The notes: generated from the sequence alone by a model not told the origin. A DNA stretch of 64,000 bases from Mycobacterium barrassiae (GCF_025822765.1 NZ_JACKUK010000028.1:62001-126000); one strand, 5' to 3'. Shown: positions 19,939 through 29,268, counted from the stretch's first letter. Numbers and translations: made by a program.

Positions 19939-22242
19939 ATGACTGATACCTACGATCCACCACTGCGTGGCACCCGAATCCTGGACCTGACCTCGGGGCC
20001 GATGACCGCCGTCGGACGCCTCTTCGCCGATCTCGGCGCCCACGTCACGGTGCTCCGGGTGCCCGGCATCACCCACGACGACGTCGTGGGCCCGCACATC
20101 GACGATGTGCCCATCCAGACGGCCATCAACCGCCACGGCATCGCGGTACTCCACGTCGACGACCCGGCGGCGTTCGAGGGTCTGCTCGCCGGTGCCGACA
20201 TCCTGATCGAGAACACCCGACCGGGATCGGCCGCGGAAACGGAATTGTCGGTGCGTCGCCTCCGCGAGCGGTATCCGGCGCTGGTGATCCTGTCGATCAG
20301 CGACTTCGGCCGCGACAACGACTACCGCAGTTGGCAGGGGACGACGCCCGTCTTTCACGCACTCTCGAGCGAGCTGTCCAGGTCCGGCATCCCGGGCCGG
20401 GAGCCGCTGATACCGCCAGCCGAGTTGCCTTATCACGTCGCTGCCGCGCAGGCCGCTGTGATGACCACGGCCGTCTATCTGGACCGGTTGCGTACTGGCG
20501 AGGGCGATCTGATCGACTTCTCGGTGCTCGACGGCGCAATGCAGACCCTCGACCCGCCGTTCGGCTCGGCCGGAAGCGCGTCGGCAGGGGTCGCGGTCAG
20601 CGCGCAGCAGCGTGACTTCAACGCCGAACAACAGCGCTACCCCATCATCGCGTGCAAGGACGGCCACGTCCGCATGTGCATCCTGGCCAAGCGGCAGTGG
20701 CAGGGCATGTTCGCCTGGATGGGTAGTCCCGAGGAGTTCGCCGACCCGTCCTACGACAAGCTCGGAAAGCGTTTCAGGTCACCGGAATTGCTGGCTGCGA
20801 TCCAGCACTTCTGCGCGGACAAGACCCGCGCGGAGTTGGAAGCACAAGGGCAGGCGCACGGCGTGCCCACGGCTGCGGTGTTGACGCTGTCCGAGGCGTT
20901 GAACGCCGAACACTTCACTGCGCGTGGCTTTTTCCGCGATGTCGAGCTGGCGTCCGGTGTGGTGGCCCCGATGCCCGTGGGCGTCAGCGAGATCGACGGT
21001 CATCGCGCCAGCGCGCTCAACGCACCGGACCCGGCGGAAGCTGACCGGCCCGCCGGCGCGCCGCTGTTGAAGGCACGCGAACGACCCGGAGAAGGACTGC
21101 CGCTGGAGGGTATCCGCGTGCTGGATCTGGGTGTCATCGTCGTTGGCGCCGACACCGGCAGGCTGTTCGGAGATCTGGGTGCCGACGTCGTCAAGATCGA
21201 ACACTCCGCACATCCCGACGGCTTGCGGATCGGCAAGCCGACGTCCATGACTCAGCCGTTCGCCGCCGGCCACCGCAACAAGCGGTCGATCGGCATCGAT
21301 ATGCGCACCGCGGAGGGCCGGGAGTACGCGCACCGGCTGGTGAAGCTTTCCGATGTCGTGCTGACGAATTACAAGCCGGGCGTGGCCGAGGCGCTCGGCA
21401 TGGACTACGCGACGCTGAAGGAGATCAACCCCGGCATCGTCGTCGTCGACAGTTCCGCGTTCGGCCCGAACGGCCCGTGGGCCAAGCGCCTCGGATACGG
21501 TCCGCTGGTTCGCGCTGCCGTCGGATTCACCAACTTGTGGACGTACCCGGACGACCCGGAAACGTTCTGCGACACCGTCACCGTCTACCCCGACCACGTC
21601 GCCGCCAGGATCGGTGCGCTGTCGGCAATCGCGCTGCTGTTGCGCAGAGAGCGCACCGGTGCAGGCGGGTCGGCGAGCATCTCCCAGGCAGAGGTCATGC
21701 TCAGCCACCTCGCGGCCGATATCGCCGCCGACGCGCTGCAAGGAGGCGGACACACCGGGGACGACGCACCGACTGGCGACGCCGTCTGGAGACTGTTCCC
21801 GACTGCAGGTGAGGACAGCTGGATCGCGATCACCGTGAGAGACGAGGCCGACCGCGAAGCGTTACGCACGGTGGTCGGCGCAGTCGATCTGGACGCCGTG
21901 CGCGCCTGGACGACGCGACACTCGAAGATCGAGGCGATGGAGATCCTGCAGGATGCGGGTGTGCCCGCGGGCGCCGTGATGCATGCCAACGAGCTGCCCA
22001 GCTGGGGTTATTACGAGCAGCGACGCGCGTTCCGCGAAGAGCTGCATCCGCACGGCGACGTCCCGTTCATGATGGAGAACGTCCAGATCCACTGCGACCA
22101 TGTGGCGGATCCGCCGCTGGGCCAGGCGCCGCTGTTGGGTGAGCAGACCGCTGAGATCGCCACCGAGTTGCTCGGCCTCGACGCTGCGCAGATCGAGGAG
22201 CTGCACGAGCGCGGCGTGTTGGAGACCCCGACCGTCTCGTAG
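19939..22242 (+). CDS. Double-domain CaiB/BaiF (family III) CoA transferase
   Basis: At 767 residues this is about twice the length of a single family III CoA transferase. Two homologous halves are visible: residues about 8-370 (GTRILDLTSGPMTAVGRLFA) and 388-767 (GIRVLDLGVIVVGADTGRLF). The catalytic Asp that carries the acyl anhydride aligns with Asp552 in the second half (YPDHVAAR), whereas the matching place in the first half is Tyr165 (LPYHVAAA). The C-terminal half is therefore probably the catalytic one; the first may build the interlocked fold. Co-transcribed with the two ACAD genes (5-nt gap). It would move CoA onto a carboxylic acid to feed them; donor and acceptor unknown. Confidence 0.9.
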   Translation: MTDTYDPPLRGTRILDLTSGPMTAVGRLFADLGAHVTVLRVPGITHDDVVGPHIDDVPIQTAINRHGIAVLHVDDPAAFEGLLAGADILIENTRPGSAAETELSVRRLRERYPALVILSISDFGRDNDYRSWQGTTPVFHALSSELSRSGIPGREPLIPPAELPYHVAAAQAAVMTTAVYLDRLRTGEGDLIDFSVLDGAMQTLDPPFGSAGSASAGVAVSAQQRDFNAEQQRYPIIACKDGHVRMCILAKRQWQGMFAWMGSPEEFADPSYDKLGKRFRSPELLAAIQHFCADKTRAELEAQGQAHGVPTAAVLTLSEALNAEHFTARGFFRDVELASGVVAPMPVGVSEIDGHRASALNAPDPAEADRPAGAPLLKARERPGEGLPLEGIRVLDLGVIVVGADTGRLFGDLGADVVKIEHSAHPDGLRIGKPTSMTQPFAAGHRNKRSIGIDMRTAEGREYAHRLVKLSDVVLTNYKPGVAEALGMDYATLKEINPGIVVVDSSAFGPNGPWAKRLGYGPLVRAAVGFTNLWTYPDDPETFCDTVTVYPDHVAARIGALSAIALLLRRERTGAGGSASISQAEVMLSHLAADIAADALQGGGHTGDDAPTGDAVWRLFPTAGEDSWIAITVRDEADREALRTVVGAVDLDAVRAWTTRHSKIEAMEILQDAGVPAGAVMHANELPSWGYYEQRRAFREELHPHGDVPFMMENVQIHCDHVADPPLGQAPLLGEQTAEIATELLGLDAAQIEELHERGVLETPTVS

Positions 22243-22245
22243 CAT

Positions 22246-22273
22246 TCGAGGTGGTTAGCACTACCACCTTCGA
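22246..22273 (+). terminator. Hairpin between CoA-transferase and LysR genes
   Basis: GGTGGT, 7 nt, ACCACC with an outer TCGA/TCGA pairing across a 1-nt bulge, starting 3 nt after the CoA-transferase stop. No T-tract follows. It may attenuate transcription into lysR or serve as a binding site for the LysR protein. Confidence 0.4.
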
Positions 22274-22284
22274 GTGCGGCAGGG

Positions 22285-23217
22285 ATGGACATCGACTTCA
22301 CCAGGCTCCGGTACTTCGTGGCTGTCGCAGACGAGCTGCACTTCAAGCGGGGTGCCGACAAGTTGATGATCACGCCGCCGCCGCTGAGCAAGCAGATCAA
22401 GCTGCTGGAAAAGGAACTCGGTGGGCCGCTGTTCGAGCGCGGCTACCACGATGTGCGGCTGACACCCCTCGGGCAACGCCTACTTGGTCCGGCCCGCGAG
22501 ATTCTGCGGCAGGTCGAGGACTTCAAGGCCACGGCCGCGCAGACCGTCAAGGGCCAGCTGCCGATCCGGGTGAGCGCCACCGCGTATGCCCCGTCGGATC
22601 TGATCGCCGCGCTGGAGGGGGTGCTCGCGAACCTGCCGGCTCCGACCGAGTTCAGCGTGCCGGGGTCCGCGGCAGAGGTCACCGCCAAGTTGATCGCCGG
22701 CCAAGCCGAGTTGGGTTTGATCCACCTGCCCGCCAGCGACAAACGCTTGCGGTACAAGGTCGTCGCCCAATATCAGGGCGCGATCGCCGTTCGCTTCGAC
22801 GACCCGTTGGCCGCCAGGGATCTGGTGGCGATCGAGGAGCTCTGCGATCGGGAAGTGGTCATCGACGTCGCCCGTCCCAACCCGGTGGTACTGGCCGGAT
22901 TGACGCGTCAACTGAACCGCAGGGGCGTCCACCGCATTGTCCGTACGACGAACCAGCGTGGCGGCGAGGTCGAGATGGCGACCCAGGTGTTCAATCGCCA
23001 CCTCGTCGCGGTGGTCAGCTACGCGCCCGATTCGTTCATCGGAAAGATGTTCTCGCCGCCGGAGTTCAAGTTGATCCCGGTCGACGAAAGCACCTGGGCA
23101 CCAATTGAACTCGGGCTGGCCTGGGTACCCGAACGGCTTCGAGACAGGGCCGCTGAGATCGAATCCACGGTGGACCGGATTGCCGACGCACTGGGGCCGG
23201 TCCGCCGCAGCGCGTGA
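22285..23217 (+). CDS. LysR-family transcriptional regulator
   Basis: A 310-residue LTTR: N-terminal winged helix-turn-helix (MDIDFTRLRYFVAVADELHF, HTH about residues 18-40 with PPPLSKQIKLLEKELG) followed by a type 2 periplasmic-binding-like effector domain (about 90-300). LTTRs usually act on their own operon in response to a pathway intermediate. Here the gene is the last of the ACAD/CoA-transferase cluster rather than divergent from it, so autoregulation through the usual shared promoter is not visible. It converges with the SDR gene (stops 10 nt apart). Confidence 0.9.
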   Translation: MDIDFTRLRYFVAVADELHFKRGADKLMITPPPLSKQIKLLEKELGGPLFERGYHDVRLTPLGQRLLGPAREILRQVEDFKATAAQTVKGQLPIRVSATAYAPSDLIAALEGVLANLPAPTEFSVPGSAAEVTAKLIAGQAELGLIHLPASDKRLRYKVVAQYQGAIAVRFDDPLAARDLVAIEELCDREVVIDVARPNPVVLAGLTRQLNRRGVHRIVRTTNQRGGEVEMATQVFNRHLVAVVSYAPDSFIGKMFSPPEFKLIPVDESTWAPIELGLAWVPERLRDRAAEIESTVDRIADALGPVRRSA

Positions 23218-23227
23218 CCGACCATGC

Positions 23228-24211
23228 TCAGGCGATCAGACGTTCACTGAGTTCCCACAGCCGTCGCGCCGACTCGGGGTTCACCGCATGCGGTGCGACG
23301 CCCTTCATTTCGATCGGCTCGACACCCCAGTCGAAGGGCTGCGACGAATGGTCAAGCGGAGCAACATCGTTGTCTTTCAGATAGACCCCGCCGATGTCGT
23401 CGAGCAGGGGACTGGTCGCGGCGAACACCGAGGTGCTGGCCGCCTGCTGAATGGTTTTGAATTCGCGGTCGGGGTCGATGATCGCATTCCCGTCGTTGTC
23501 TATGACTCCCATTGCGCGCAGTTCGTCCTCGGTGATCGACGGACCGAGTTGTGTCCCGTAAGCGACACCCGGGTGCAGGGCGTAGCCGCGGATACCGTCA
23601 CCGCGCCAGCGTCGATCCAGCTCGACGGCGAACAGAATATTGGCCGTCTTGGACTGACCGTAACCGAGCATGCCGTCGTATCCCGTGGTGAAGTGCGGGT
23701 CGTCCCAACGGATGTCGGTGAGCATGTGGCCGCCCGACGAGACGTTGACGACTCGCGCCCCGTTGGCCGCTTGCAGCGCGGGCAGGAGACGCAGCGTCAG
23801 TTGGAAGTGGCCGAGATGATTGGTCGCGAACTGCGCTTCGTATCCGCGGGCATCGCGCACGAGGTCGCCGCCCATGATCCCGGCGTTGTTGAGCAGCACA
23901 TGCAACGGCCGCCCCGACGCGAGATACCGACCGGCGAAGGCGTCGATCGATTCCGGATCCAGCAGGTCCAGTTGATCGACGTCGACGTGTGTCAGTCCAT
24001 CCACGGCGGCGGCCGCACGGTCCGGGTTGCGGGCGGCGACGGTGACCGCCGCGCCTGCCTTGCTCAGTGCGCGGGTGGTCTCGAGGCCGAGTCCGACATG
24101 ACCGGCGGTGACGATGATGTTCTTGCCGGACAGGTCGAGGCCACGCAGGACATCGTCGGCGGTCGACGCCGCGGTGAACCCGGAACCCAGTGGGCGTTGC
24201 AGATCGGTCAT
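23228..24211 (-). CDS. Short-chain dehydrogenase/reductase (retinol dehydrogenase-like)
   Basis: A 327-residue SDR with NNAGI, the catalytic Tyr/Lys in YGQSK and a preceding Ser (VVNVSSGG). The nucleotide-binding turn reads TAGHVGLG, where the usual form is TGxxxGxG, so the first Gly is Ala. A well-placed GGGAGGA Shine-Dalgarno sequence supports ATG 24211. It is divergent from the TetR gene at 24307, and two operator-like palindromes lie between them at 24241-24283, so it is the likely regulatory target. NAD(P)(H)-dependent oxidoreduction of a hydroxy or keto substrate is expected; the substrate is unknown. Confidence 0.9.
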   Translation of the reverse strand: MTDLQRPLGSGFTAASTADDVLRGLDLSGKNIIVTAGHVGLGLETTRALSKAGAAVTVAARNPDRAAAAVDGLTHVDVDQLDLLDPESIDAFAGRYLASGRPLHVLLNNAGIMGGDLVRDARGYEAQFATNHLGHFQLTLRLLPALQAANGARVVNVSSGGHMLTDIRWDDPHFTTGYDGMLGYGQSKTANILFAVELDRRWRGDGIRGYALHPGVAYGTQLGPSITEDELRAMGVIDNDGNAIIDPDREFKTIQQAASTSVFAATSPLLDDIGGVYLKDNDVAPLDHSSQPFDWGVEPIEMKGVAPHAVNPESARRLWELSERLIA

Positions 24212-24240
24212 GGCTGTCCTCCCAGTACTATCGGTTAAGT

Positions 24241-24283
24241 GGAACGATGCTCCGTATAACTAGGTGAAGTGGAGCATTGTTCC
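24241..24283. promoter_or_regulatory. Twin TetR operator-like palindromes
   Basis: GGAACGATGCTCC (24241-24253) and GGAGCATTGTTCC (24271-24283) are nearly exact reverse complements of each other, each itself an imperfect palindrome, with centres exactly 30 bp apart. They lie between the divergent SDR and TetR genes, the standard site for TetR autoregulation. A TTG at 24277 that could start the TetR frame lies inside the second site. Confidence 0.65.
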
Positions 24284-24306
24284 GCTTAGGCCAAATTGGG
24301 ACGGTT

Positions 24307-24867
24307 ATGGTGGAAAAAGCGCAAGTACGCCGCGTACGGGCGGATGCGCAACGCAACCTCGGCGCGGTGGTCGAGGCGGCCAAGGCAGTGTTCGCCGAGT
24401 CCGGCGTCGACGCCCCGGTCCGCGAGATCGCCGCGAGGGCGGGTGTCGGCGTCGGAACGTTGTACCGGCACTTCCCGCGCCGAGCTGACCTGGTGGTCGC
24501 CGTTTTCGAGCGCGAGATCGACGAATGCGCCGCAGCAGCACCTGCCCTGGCCGAGACCAACACTCCTGGCGAGGCGCTCACCAAGTGGATTCACCGCTAC
24601 ACCGAGTTGCTCGGTACCAAGCGGGGGCTCGCTGCGGCCCTGCACTCCGGCGATCCGGCCTTCGACGCGCTGCCGACCTACTTCGAGCAACGCTTGACGC
24701 CGGCGCTACAGACGTTGGTCCAAGCCGCGGTGGCTGCGGGTGAAATACGCGCGGACGCCGATCCGGCAGATCTGCTCCACGCCATCGCCCATCTCTGCGC
24801 GTCGCCTGACGCCGACCGTGCCGCCCGCATGGTCGATCTACTCGTCGATGGGCTGCGGCCGAACTGA
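24307..24867 (+). CDS. TetR-family transcriptional regulator
   Basis: The product (186 aa from ATG 24307) has a typical TetR DNA-binding domain: VVEAAKAVFAESG, VREIAARAGVGVGTLYRHF, then the ligand domain with EREIDECAAAAPAL and a C-terminal helix set. An in-frame TTG at 24277 lies in an operator half and is unlikely to be the start. The gene is divergent from the SDR gene and separated by two palindromes, so it probably represses both that gene and itself. The helicase gene begins 44 nt downstream. The inducer is unknown. Confidence 0.88.
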   Translation: MVEKAQVRRVRADAQRNLGAVVEAAKAVFAESGVDAPVREIAARAGVGVGTLYRHFPRRADLVVAVFEREIDECAAAAPALAETNTPGEALTKWIHRYTELLGTKRGLAAALHSGDPAFDALPTYFEQRLTPALQTLVQAAVAAGEIRADADPADLLHAIAHLCASPDADRAARMVDLLVDGLRPN

Positions 24868-24911
24868 CGCGCCAGGGCAGCACAGCGGCCGTAAGGACAT
24901 AAGGCAGGCTG

Positions 24912-27476
24912 GTGTCAACGATGACCCGTCCGCCCCCCGACTCCGCCGCGGCACTGCTCCGCGATCCCAGCGACCTGTCCGCGCTGCGCGCCAAGGGCGG
25001 CGACGCCGACGAGTTGTTCGCCTCTTTCGCCGCATGGGCCGAGTCCCAGGGCACCACGCTCTACCCCGCGCAGGAGGAGGCGTTGATCGAGCTGGTCAGC
25101 GGCGCGAACGTGGTGCTGGCCACGCCGACCGGCTCGGGCAAGTCGCTGGTGGCCACCGGCGCGCTGTACGCCGCACTGGCTGGGAGCCGACGCAGCTACT
25201 ACACCGCCCCGATCAAGGCCCTGGTGAGCGAGAAGTTCTTCGCGCTGTGCGATGTCTTCGGTGCGACGAACGTCGGCATGCTCACCGGAGACGCGGCGGT
25301 GAACGCGGGCGCTCCGATCATCACGTGCACGGCAGAGGTCCTCGCCAACATCGCGCTGCGTGAGGGCGCCGACGCGGACATCGGCCTGGTGGTCATGGAC
25401 GAGTTCCACTTCTACGGTGATCCGGACCGCGGCTGGGCCTGGCAGGTGCCGCTGCTGGAGTTGCCCAAGGCCCAATTCCTTTTGATGTCAGCCACACTCG
25501 GCGACGTCACGTTTCTACGCGAAGATCTGACGCGCCGTACCGGCAGGCCGACGGCGCTGGTCGCCAACGCCGAACGCCCGGTTCCTCTGCATCACTACTA
25601 CGCGACGACACCGATGCACGAGACGATCACCGATCTATTGGAGACGAAGCAGGCGCCGATCTACGTCGTCCACTTCACCCAGGCCTCGGCACAGGAACGC
25701 GCGCAGGCACTGATGAGCGTCAACGTGTGCACCAAGGAGGAGAAGAAGGCGATCGCCGAGCTGATAGGCGGATTCCGGTTTACGTCGGCGTTCGGGTCGA
25801 CGCTGTCGCGGCTGGTGCGCCATGGCATAGGCGTTCATCACGCGGGCATGCTGCCCAAATATCGGCGGCTGGTGGAACAACTGGCCCAGGCCGGTCTGCT
25901 CAAAGTCATCTGCGGCACCGACACTCTCGGCGTAGGCATCAACGTGCCGATCCGGACCGTCGTCTTCTCCGCCCTCTCGAAGTACGACGGCACCCGCACG
26001 CGCCTGCTGACCGCCCGCGAGTTCCATCAGATCGCCGGGCGGGCCGGACGAGCAGGCTACGACACCGCGGGCACCGTCGTCGTGCAGGCACCCGACCACG
26101 AGGTGGAGAACCTCAAGCAGTTCGCCAAGGTCGCCGACGATCCGAAGAAGCGTCGAAAGCTGTTGCGCCGCAAAGCTCCCGAAGGCATGGTGCCGTGGAG
26201 CGAGTCGACCCAGAAACGCCTGATCGATGCGCCACCGGAGCCGCTGACCAGCAATATGCGGGTGTCGACGGCGATGATCCTCGACGTCGTCGACCGCCCA
26301 GGCGATCCGTTCGCCGCGATGCGCCGTCTCCTCACCGAGAACCACGAGCCGCGCAAACGACAGCTACAGCACATCCGTGAGGCGGTCGGCATCGCGCGTT
26401 CGCTGCTGCAAGCCGGCGTGATCGAGCGTCTCGGCACACCCGAACCCGACGGGCGGCGCTATCGGCTCACGCTCGATCTGCCACCCGATTTTGCCCTCAA
26501 TCAGCCGCTGTCGACGTTCGCGCTGGCGGCAGTCGATGTTCTGGATCCGGCATCGGAAACGTATGCGCTGGATGTGGTTTCGGTTATCGAGGCGACTCTC
26601 GAGGATCCCCGGCAGGTCCTGGCGGCGCAGCTGAACAAGGCGCGCGGCGAGGCCATCGCGGCGATGAAGGCCGAGGGTATCGAGTACGACGAGCGCATCG
26701 AACTGCTCGACGAGGTCACCTACCCTCGACCGCTCGCCGAGCTGCTGGAGCACACCTTCGAGGTGTATCTGCAGAGCAATCCGTGGGCCGCGGACGGGCG
26801 GTTGTCGCCGAAGTCCATCGTGCGTGAGATGTGGGAGCGGGCATTCACCTTTCGTGAGTACGTCAGCGTGTACGGGCTCACGCGCTCCGAGGGAGCCCTG
26901 CTGCGCTACCTGTCCGGCGCATTCAAGGCACTACGGTCCGGGGTGCCCGCCGCGGCGCGCACAGAGGAGCTCACCGACATCGTCGAGTGGCTGGGTGAGC
27001 TTGTGCGCCAGGTCGATTCGAGCCTGCTCGACGAATGGGAACAGCTCACCAGCCCGGACCAGCCGCTGGATGTACCTGTCGCGGTACCTGCCCGCCCGCG
27101 TCCGCTGACCGGAAACGAGCGGGCGTTCACCGCGATGGTCCGCAATGCGCTCTTTCGGCGGGTCGAACTGTTCGCCCGCCGGCGTTGGTCCGACCTCGGT
27201 GAGTTGGACGCGGCGTCGGGATGGACGTCCGAACGCTGGGAGGAGGTCGGCGACGAGTACTTCGCCGAGCACGACCAGGTGCTGACGGGCGCGGACGCGC
27301 GCGGCCCGGCGCTGCTGATCATCGACCGGCAGCCGGGCCTGTGGCGAGTTCGGCAGATCCTCGACGACCCTGCGGGCGAGCATGATTGGGGTTTCGTGGC
27401 TGAGGTGGATCTGGAAGCTTCCGACGAAGAAGGCGCGGCGGTGCTGCGCGTCGTCGACGCGGGACGGCTCGACTGA
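24912..27476 (+). CDS. DExH-box RNA helicase (Ski2-like, with DUF3516-type C-terminus)
   Basis: An 854-residue superfamily 2 helicase. Motif I ATPTGSGKS, motif Ia TAPIKALV, motif II MDEFH (DExH class), motif III MSATLGD and motif VI QIAGRAGRAG are in order in residues 50-390. The C-terminal half (about 430-854) is the large helical region typical of actinobacterial DUF3516 helicases. Such proteins are thought to unwind RNA using ATP, but the actinobacterial role is poorly known. GTG 24912 is taken as start; ATG 24921 is an alternative. The gene stands apart from its neighbours and has no obvious operon partner. Confidence 0.92.
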   Translation: MSTMTRPPPDSAAALLRDPSDLSALRAKGGDADELFASFAAWAESQGTTLYPAQEEALIELVSGANVVLATPTGSGKSLVATGALYAALAGSRRSYYTAPIKALVSEKFFALCDVFGATNVGMLTGDAAVNAGAPIITCTAEVLANIALREGADADIGLVVMDEFHFYGDPDRGWAWQVPLLELPKAQFLLMSATLGDVTFLREDLTRRTGRPTALVANAERPVPLHHYYATTPMHETITDLLETKQAPIYVVHFTQASAQERAQALMSVNVCTKEEKKAIAELIGGFRFTSAFGSTLSRLVRHGIGVHHAGMLPKYRRLVEQLAQAGLLKVICGTDTLGVGINVPIRTVVFSALSKYDGTRTRLLTAREFHQIAGRAGRAGYDTAGTVVVQAPDHEVENLKQFAKVADDPKKRRKLLRRKAPEGMVPWSESTQKRLIDAPPEPLTSNMRVSTAMILDVVDRPGDPFAAMRRLLTENHEPRKRQLQHIREAVGIARSLLQAGVIERLGTPEPDGRRYRLTLDLPPDFALNQPLSTFALAAVDVLDPASETYALDVVSVIEATLEDPRQVLAAQLNKARGEAIAAMKAEGIEYDERIELLDEVTYPRPLAELLEHTFEVYLQSNPWAADGRLSPKSIVREMWERAFTFREYVSVYGLTRSEGALLRYLSGAFKALRSGVPAAARTEELTDIVEWLGELVRQVDSSLLDEWEQLTSPDQPLDVPVAVPARPRPLTGNERAFTAMVRNALFRRVELFARRRWSDLGELDAASGWTSERWEEVGDEYFAEHDQVLTGADARGPALLIIDRQPGLWRVRQILDDPAGEHDWGFVAEVDLEASDEEGAAVLRVVDAGRLD

Positions 27477-27517
27477 ATTCGCCCCCGAACCGTTTGGCGG
27501 GCCTTTACGCTCTGCGC

Positions 27518-28234
27518 ATGACGACGTTCGCGCTGGTCCACGGCGCGTGGCACAGCGCCTGGTGCTGGGAGCGTGTGACACCGCTCCTACAGCAGGCCGG
27601 CCACGACGTGGTCACCCCCGAGTTGCCGAGCGAGGACGGCTCGGCGGACTTCGACTGCTATGCGGATCTGGTGTGTGCCACCCTCCGAGGGTGTGACGAC
27701 GATGTGGTGGTAGTGGCCCACTCGTTGGGTGGCGCCACGGGCGCGTTGATTCCTGGCCGCCGCCCGGTACGGCATCTCGTGTACTTGTGCGCCGCAGTCC
27801 CACAAGGTGAAGTCGGCTTGTTCGATCAGTGGCAAGCCCAGCCCGACATGGTGGCGACGACCTTCTCCGACGGCTGGCTCGGGGCGTTGAGTGAGCCCGA
27901 CGAGCAGTTGCGAACCCAATGGGTCGACCGCGACTTCGCGCGCAAGGTGTTCTACGCCGACTGCGACGAAGCCACCGCCGCCGACGCGTTCGACCACCTT
28001 CGCCCCCAGTCCGGGTACCCGTGGACACTGCCGTGCTCGCTGACCCAGCACCCCGCGGTGCGGTGTACCTCCGTGGTGTGCAGTGACGATCGGATCGTCA
28101 ACCCGGTCTGGTCGAGGCGCGCAGCCCGTGAAATCGGCGCCGACATCGTCGAACTGCCGGGCAGCCATTCGCCGTTCCTGTCCCGGCCGCCGGCGGTCGC
28201 CGACGTGTTGCTCCGCGTCGCGGAGGCGAGTTAG
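27518..28234 (+). CDS. Alpha/beta hydrolase
   Basis: A 238-residue alpha/beta hydrolase: oxyanion segment LVHGAWHSAWCWERV, nucleophile elbow VVAHSLGGATG (Ser in SxGG), an acid in VCSDDRIVNP and the catalytic His in ELPGSHSPFLSRP. The HGAWH motif places it near salicylate-esterase/hydroxynitrile-lyase-like and mycobacterial esterase groups. The start is the ATG at 27518; eight upstream in-frame codons are not needed. It converges with and overlaps the DUF4262 gene by 4 nt. No signal peptide, so cytosolic. Substrate unknown. Confidence 0.88.
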   Translation: MTTFALVHGAWHSAWCWERVTPLLQQAGHDVVTPELPSEDGSADFDCYADLVCATLRGCDDDVVVVAHSLGGATGALIPGRRPVRHLVYLCAAVPQGEVGLFDQWQAQPDMVATTFSDGWLGALSEPDEQLRTQWVDRDFARKVFYADCDEATAADAFDHLRPQSGYPWTLPCSLTQHPAVRCTSVVCSDDRIVNPVWSRRAAREIGADIVELPGSHSPFLSRPPAVADVLLRVAEAS

Positions 28235-28701
28235 CCCACCGGTGCACGCACTCCGAGCACCGGTTGTCGATGCCTGCCGTGACCCCAGCCGGGATCCCAG
28301 GGCAACCGTCCGCGATCATCCGCCCACACCAGCTGCAGGGCACGCACATCGGGTCCGCAGATCCGCACGGCGAACTTCAGGTGGACGTCGGGGTGCTCGA
28401 CTTCGACGACCTCGATGAGGAACCTGTCCTGATAGTCGATGTGCATCGCCGGCTCCAGGGTCTCGCCGTCATCGACCATCTGGTGCGCGATCGAGTTCAG
28501 AACTCGAGCGGAAATCTGCGGATTGAGCCCTGTGATCAAGAGTTCGGGCAGACCGCGGTCATGCAATCCGACGGTGTACGCGAACGGTCTCTTGTCGTGC
28601 TCGACGAACTGCACCGCCCATCCGTGTTCCCACACCGTACGGCGAAGCTCGTCCAGGTAGTCCTCGGCGGTGGCGTTCGGGTTGTCGCACTTCCAGCACA
28701 T
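28231..28701 (-). CDS. DUF4262 domain protein
   Basis: The protein (156 aa from ATG 28701) starts MCWKCDNPNATAEDYLDEL and contains FAYTVGLHDRGLPELLITGL, the core of DUF4262, a family of uncharacterised proteins with no known activity. The CxxC near the start (CWKC) could bind metal. ATG 28701 is preferred over the upstream frame (to 28755) because AAGGG stands about 8 nt before it. It converges with the alpha/beta hydrolase gene. Function unknown. Confidence 0.8.
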   Translation of the reverse strand: MCWKCDNPNATAEDYLDELRRTVWEHGWAVQFVEHDKRPFAYTVGLHDRGLPELLITGLNPQISARVLNSIAHQMVDDGETLEPAMHIDYQDRFLIEVVEVEHPDVHLKFAVRICGPDVRALQLVWADDRGRLPWDPGWGHGRHRQPVLGVRAPVG

Positions 28702-28812
28702 GGCCGCGCCCTTTCTGTAGTGAGTTGCGACCAGCTTGCGCCCAGGCACCGACAAGTCGACAAGGCGCGGCGTGATGTTCCGCCGAGGCTCAAGTGCTTG
28801 AGTCTGGATATA

Positions 28813-29268
28813 TCACTGGGCAGATCTGCGTTCAGCCTCTTCTACCAATGCCGCCGCTAGCTCCGAATAGCTTTGTCGGAGCGTATGACTCAGATTTCTT
28901 ATCCCCGGCAGGCGAGGCGTACACGATGCCGTCCATATGATGAGCGACCCATCCGGTCGGTCTTCGATACGAATGTCGCCTCGGTAGTCCTTTATGAGCA
29001 TGGCCTGGTACCACGGAAGCTCTGCAGCATAGGCATGATGATGCGGTTTCGTTCCGGCCAGGATCCGGTCGCGGGTCACACCGCGCCCAATCCGCATTCT
29101 CCGGATTCCGCCGACAGCCGTGTCGGGTTCTCCCGACACTTCCCATGACGCAGCAGAGATACCCGGCATGAATTCTGGCCATCGGTCCAGATCCATCAGA
29201 GCGCCGTACACCGAGACCGGCGTCGCCGACGTCGACTGTTCAACCGCGATTGATACACGGGCGGGCAT
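28813..29268 (-). CDS. SRPBCC (START-like) family protein
   Basis: A 151-residue protein with the SRPBCC pattern: VYGALMDLDRWPEFMPGISA near the N-terminus, an internal set of beta strands and a long C-terminal helix (SHTLRQSYSELAAALVEEAE). The fold forms a hydrophobic cavity and includes cyclases, dehydratases and lipid carriers; none can be chosen here. ATG 29268 starts right before the domain; the upstream frame to 29355 is discarded. The gene stands alone with 110-120 bp gaps on both sides that show nothing distinctive. Confidence 0.8.
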   Translation of the reverse strand: MPARVSIAVEQSTSATPVSVYGALMDLDRWPEFMPGISAASWEVSGEPDTAVGGIRRMRIGRGVTRDRILAGTKPHHHAYAAELPWYQAMLIKDYRGDIRIEDRPDGSLIIWTASCTPRLPGIRNLSHTLRQSYSELAAALVEEAERRSAQ

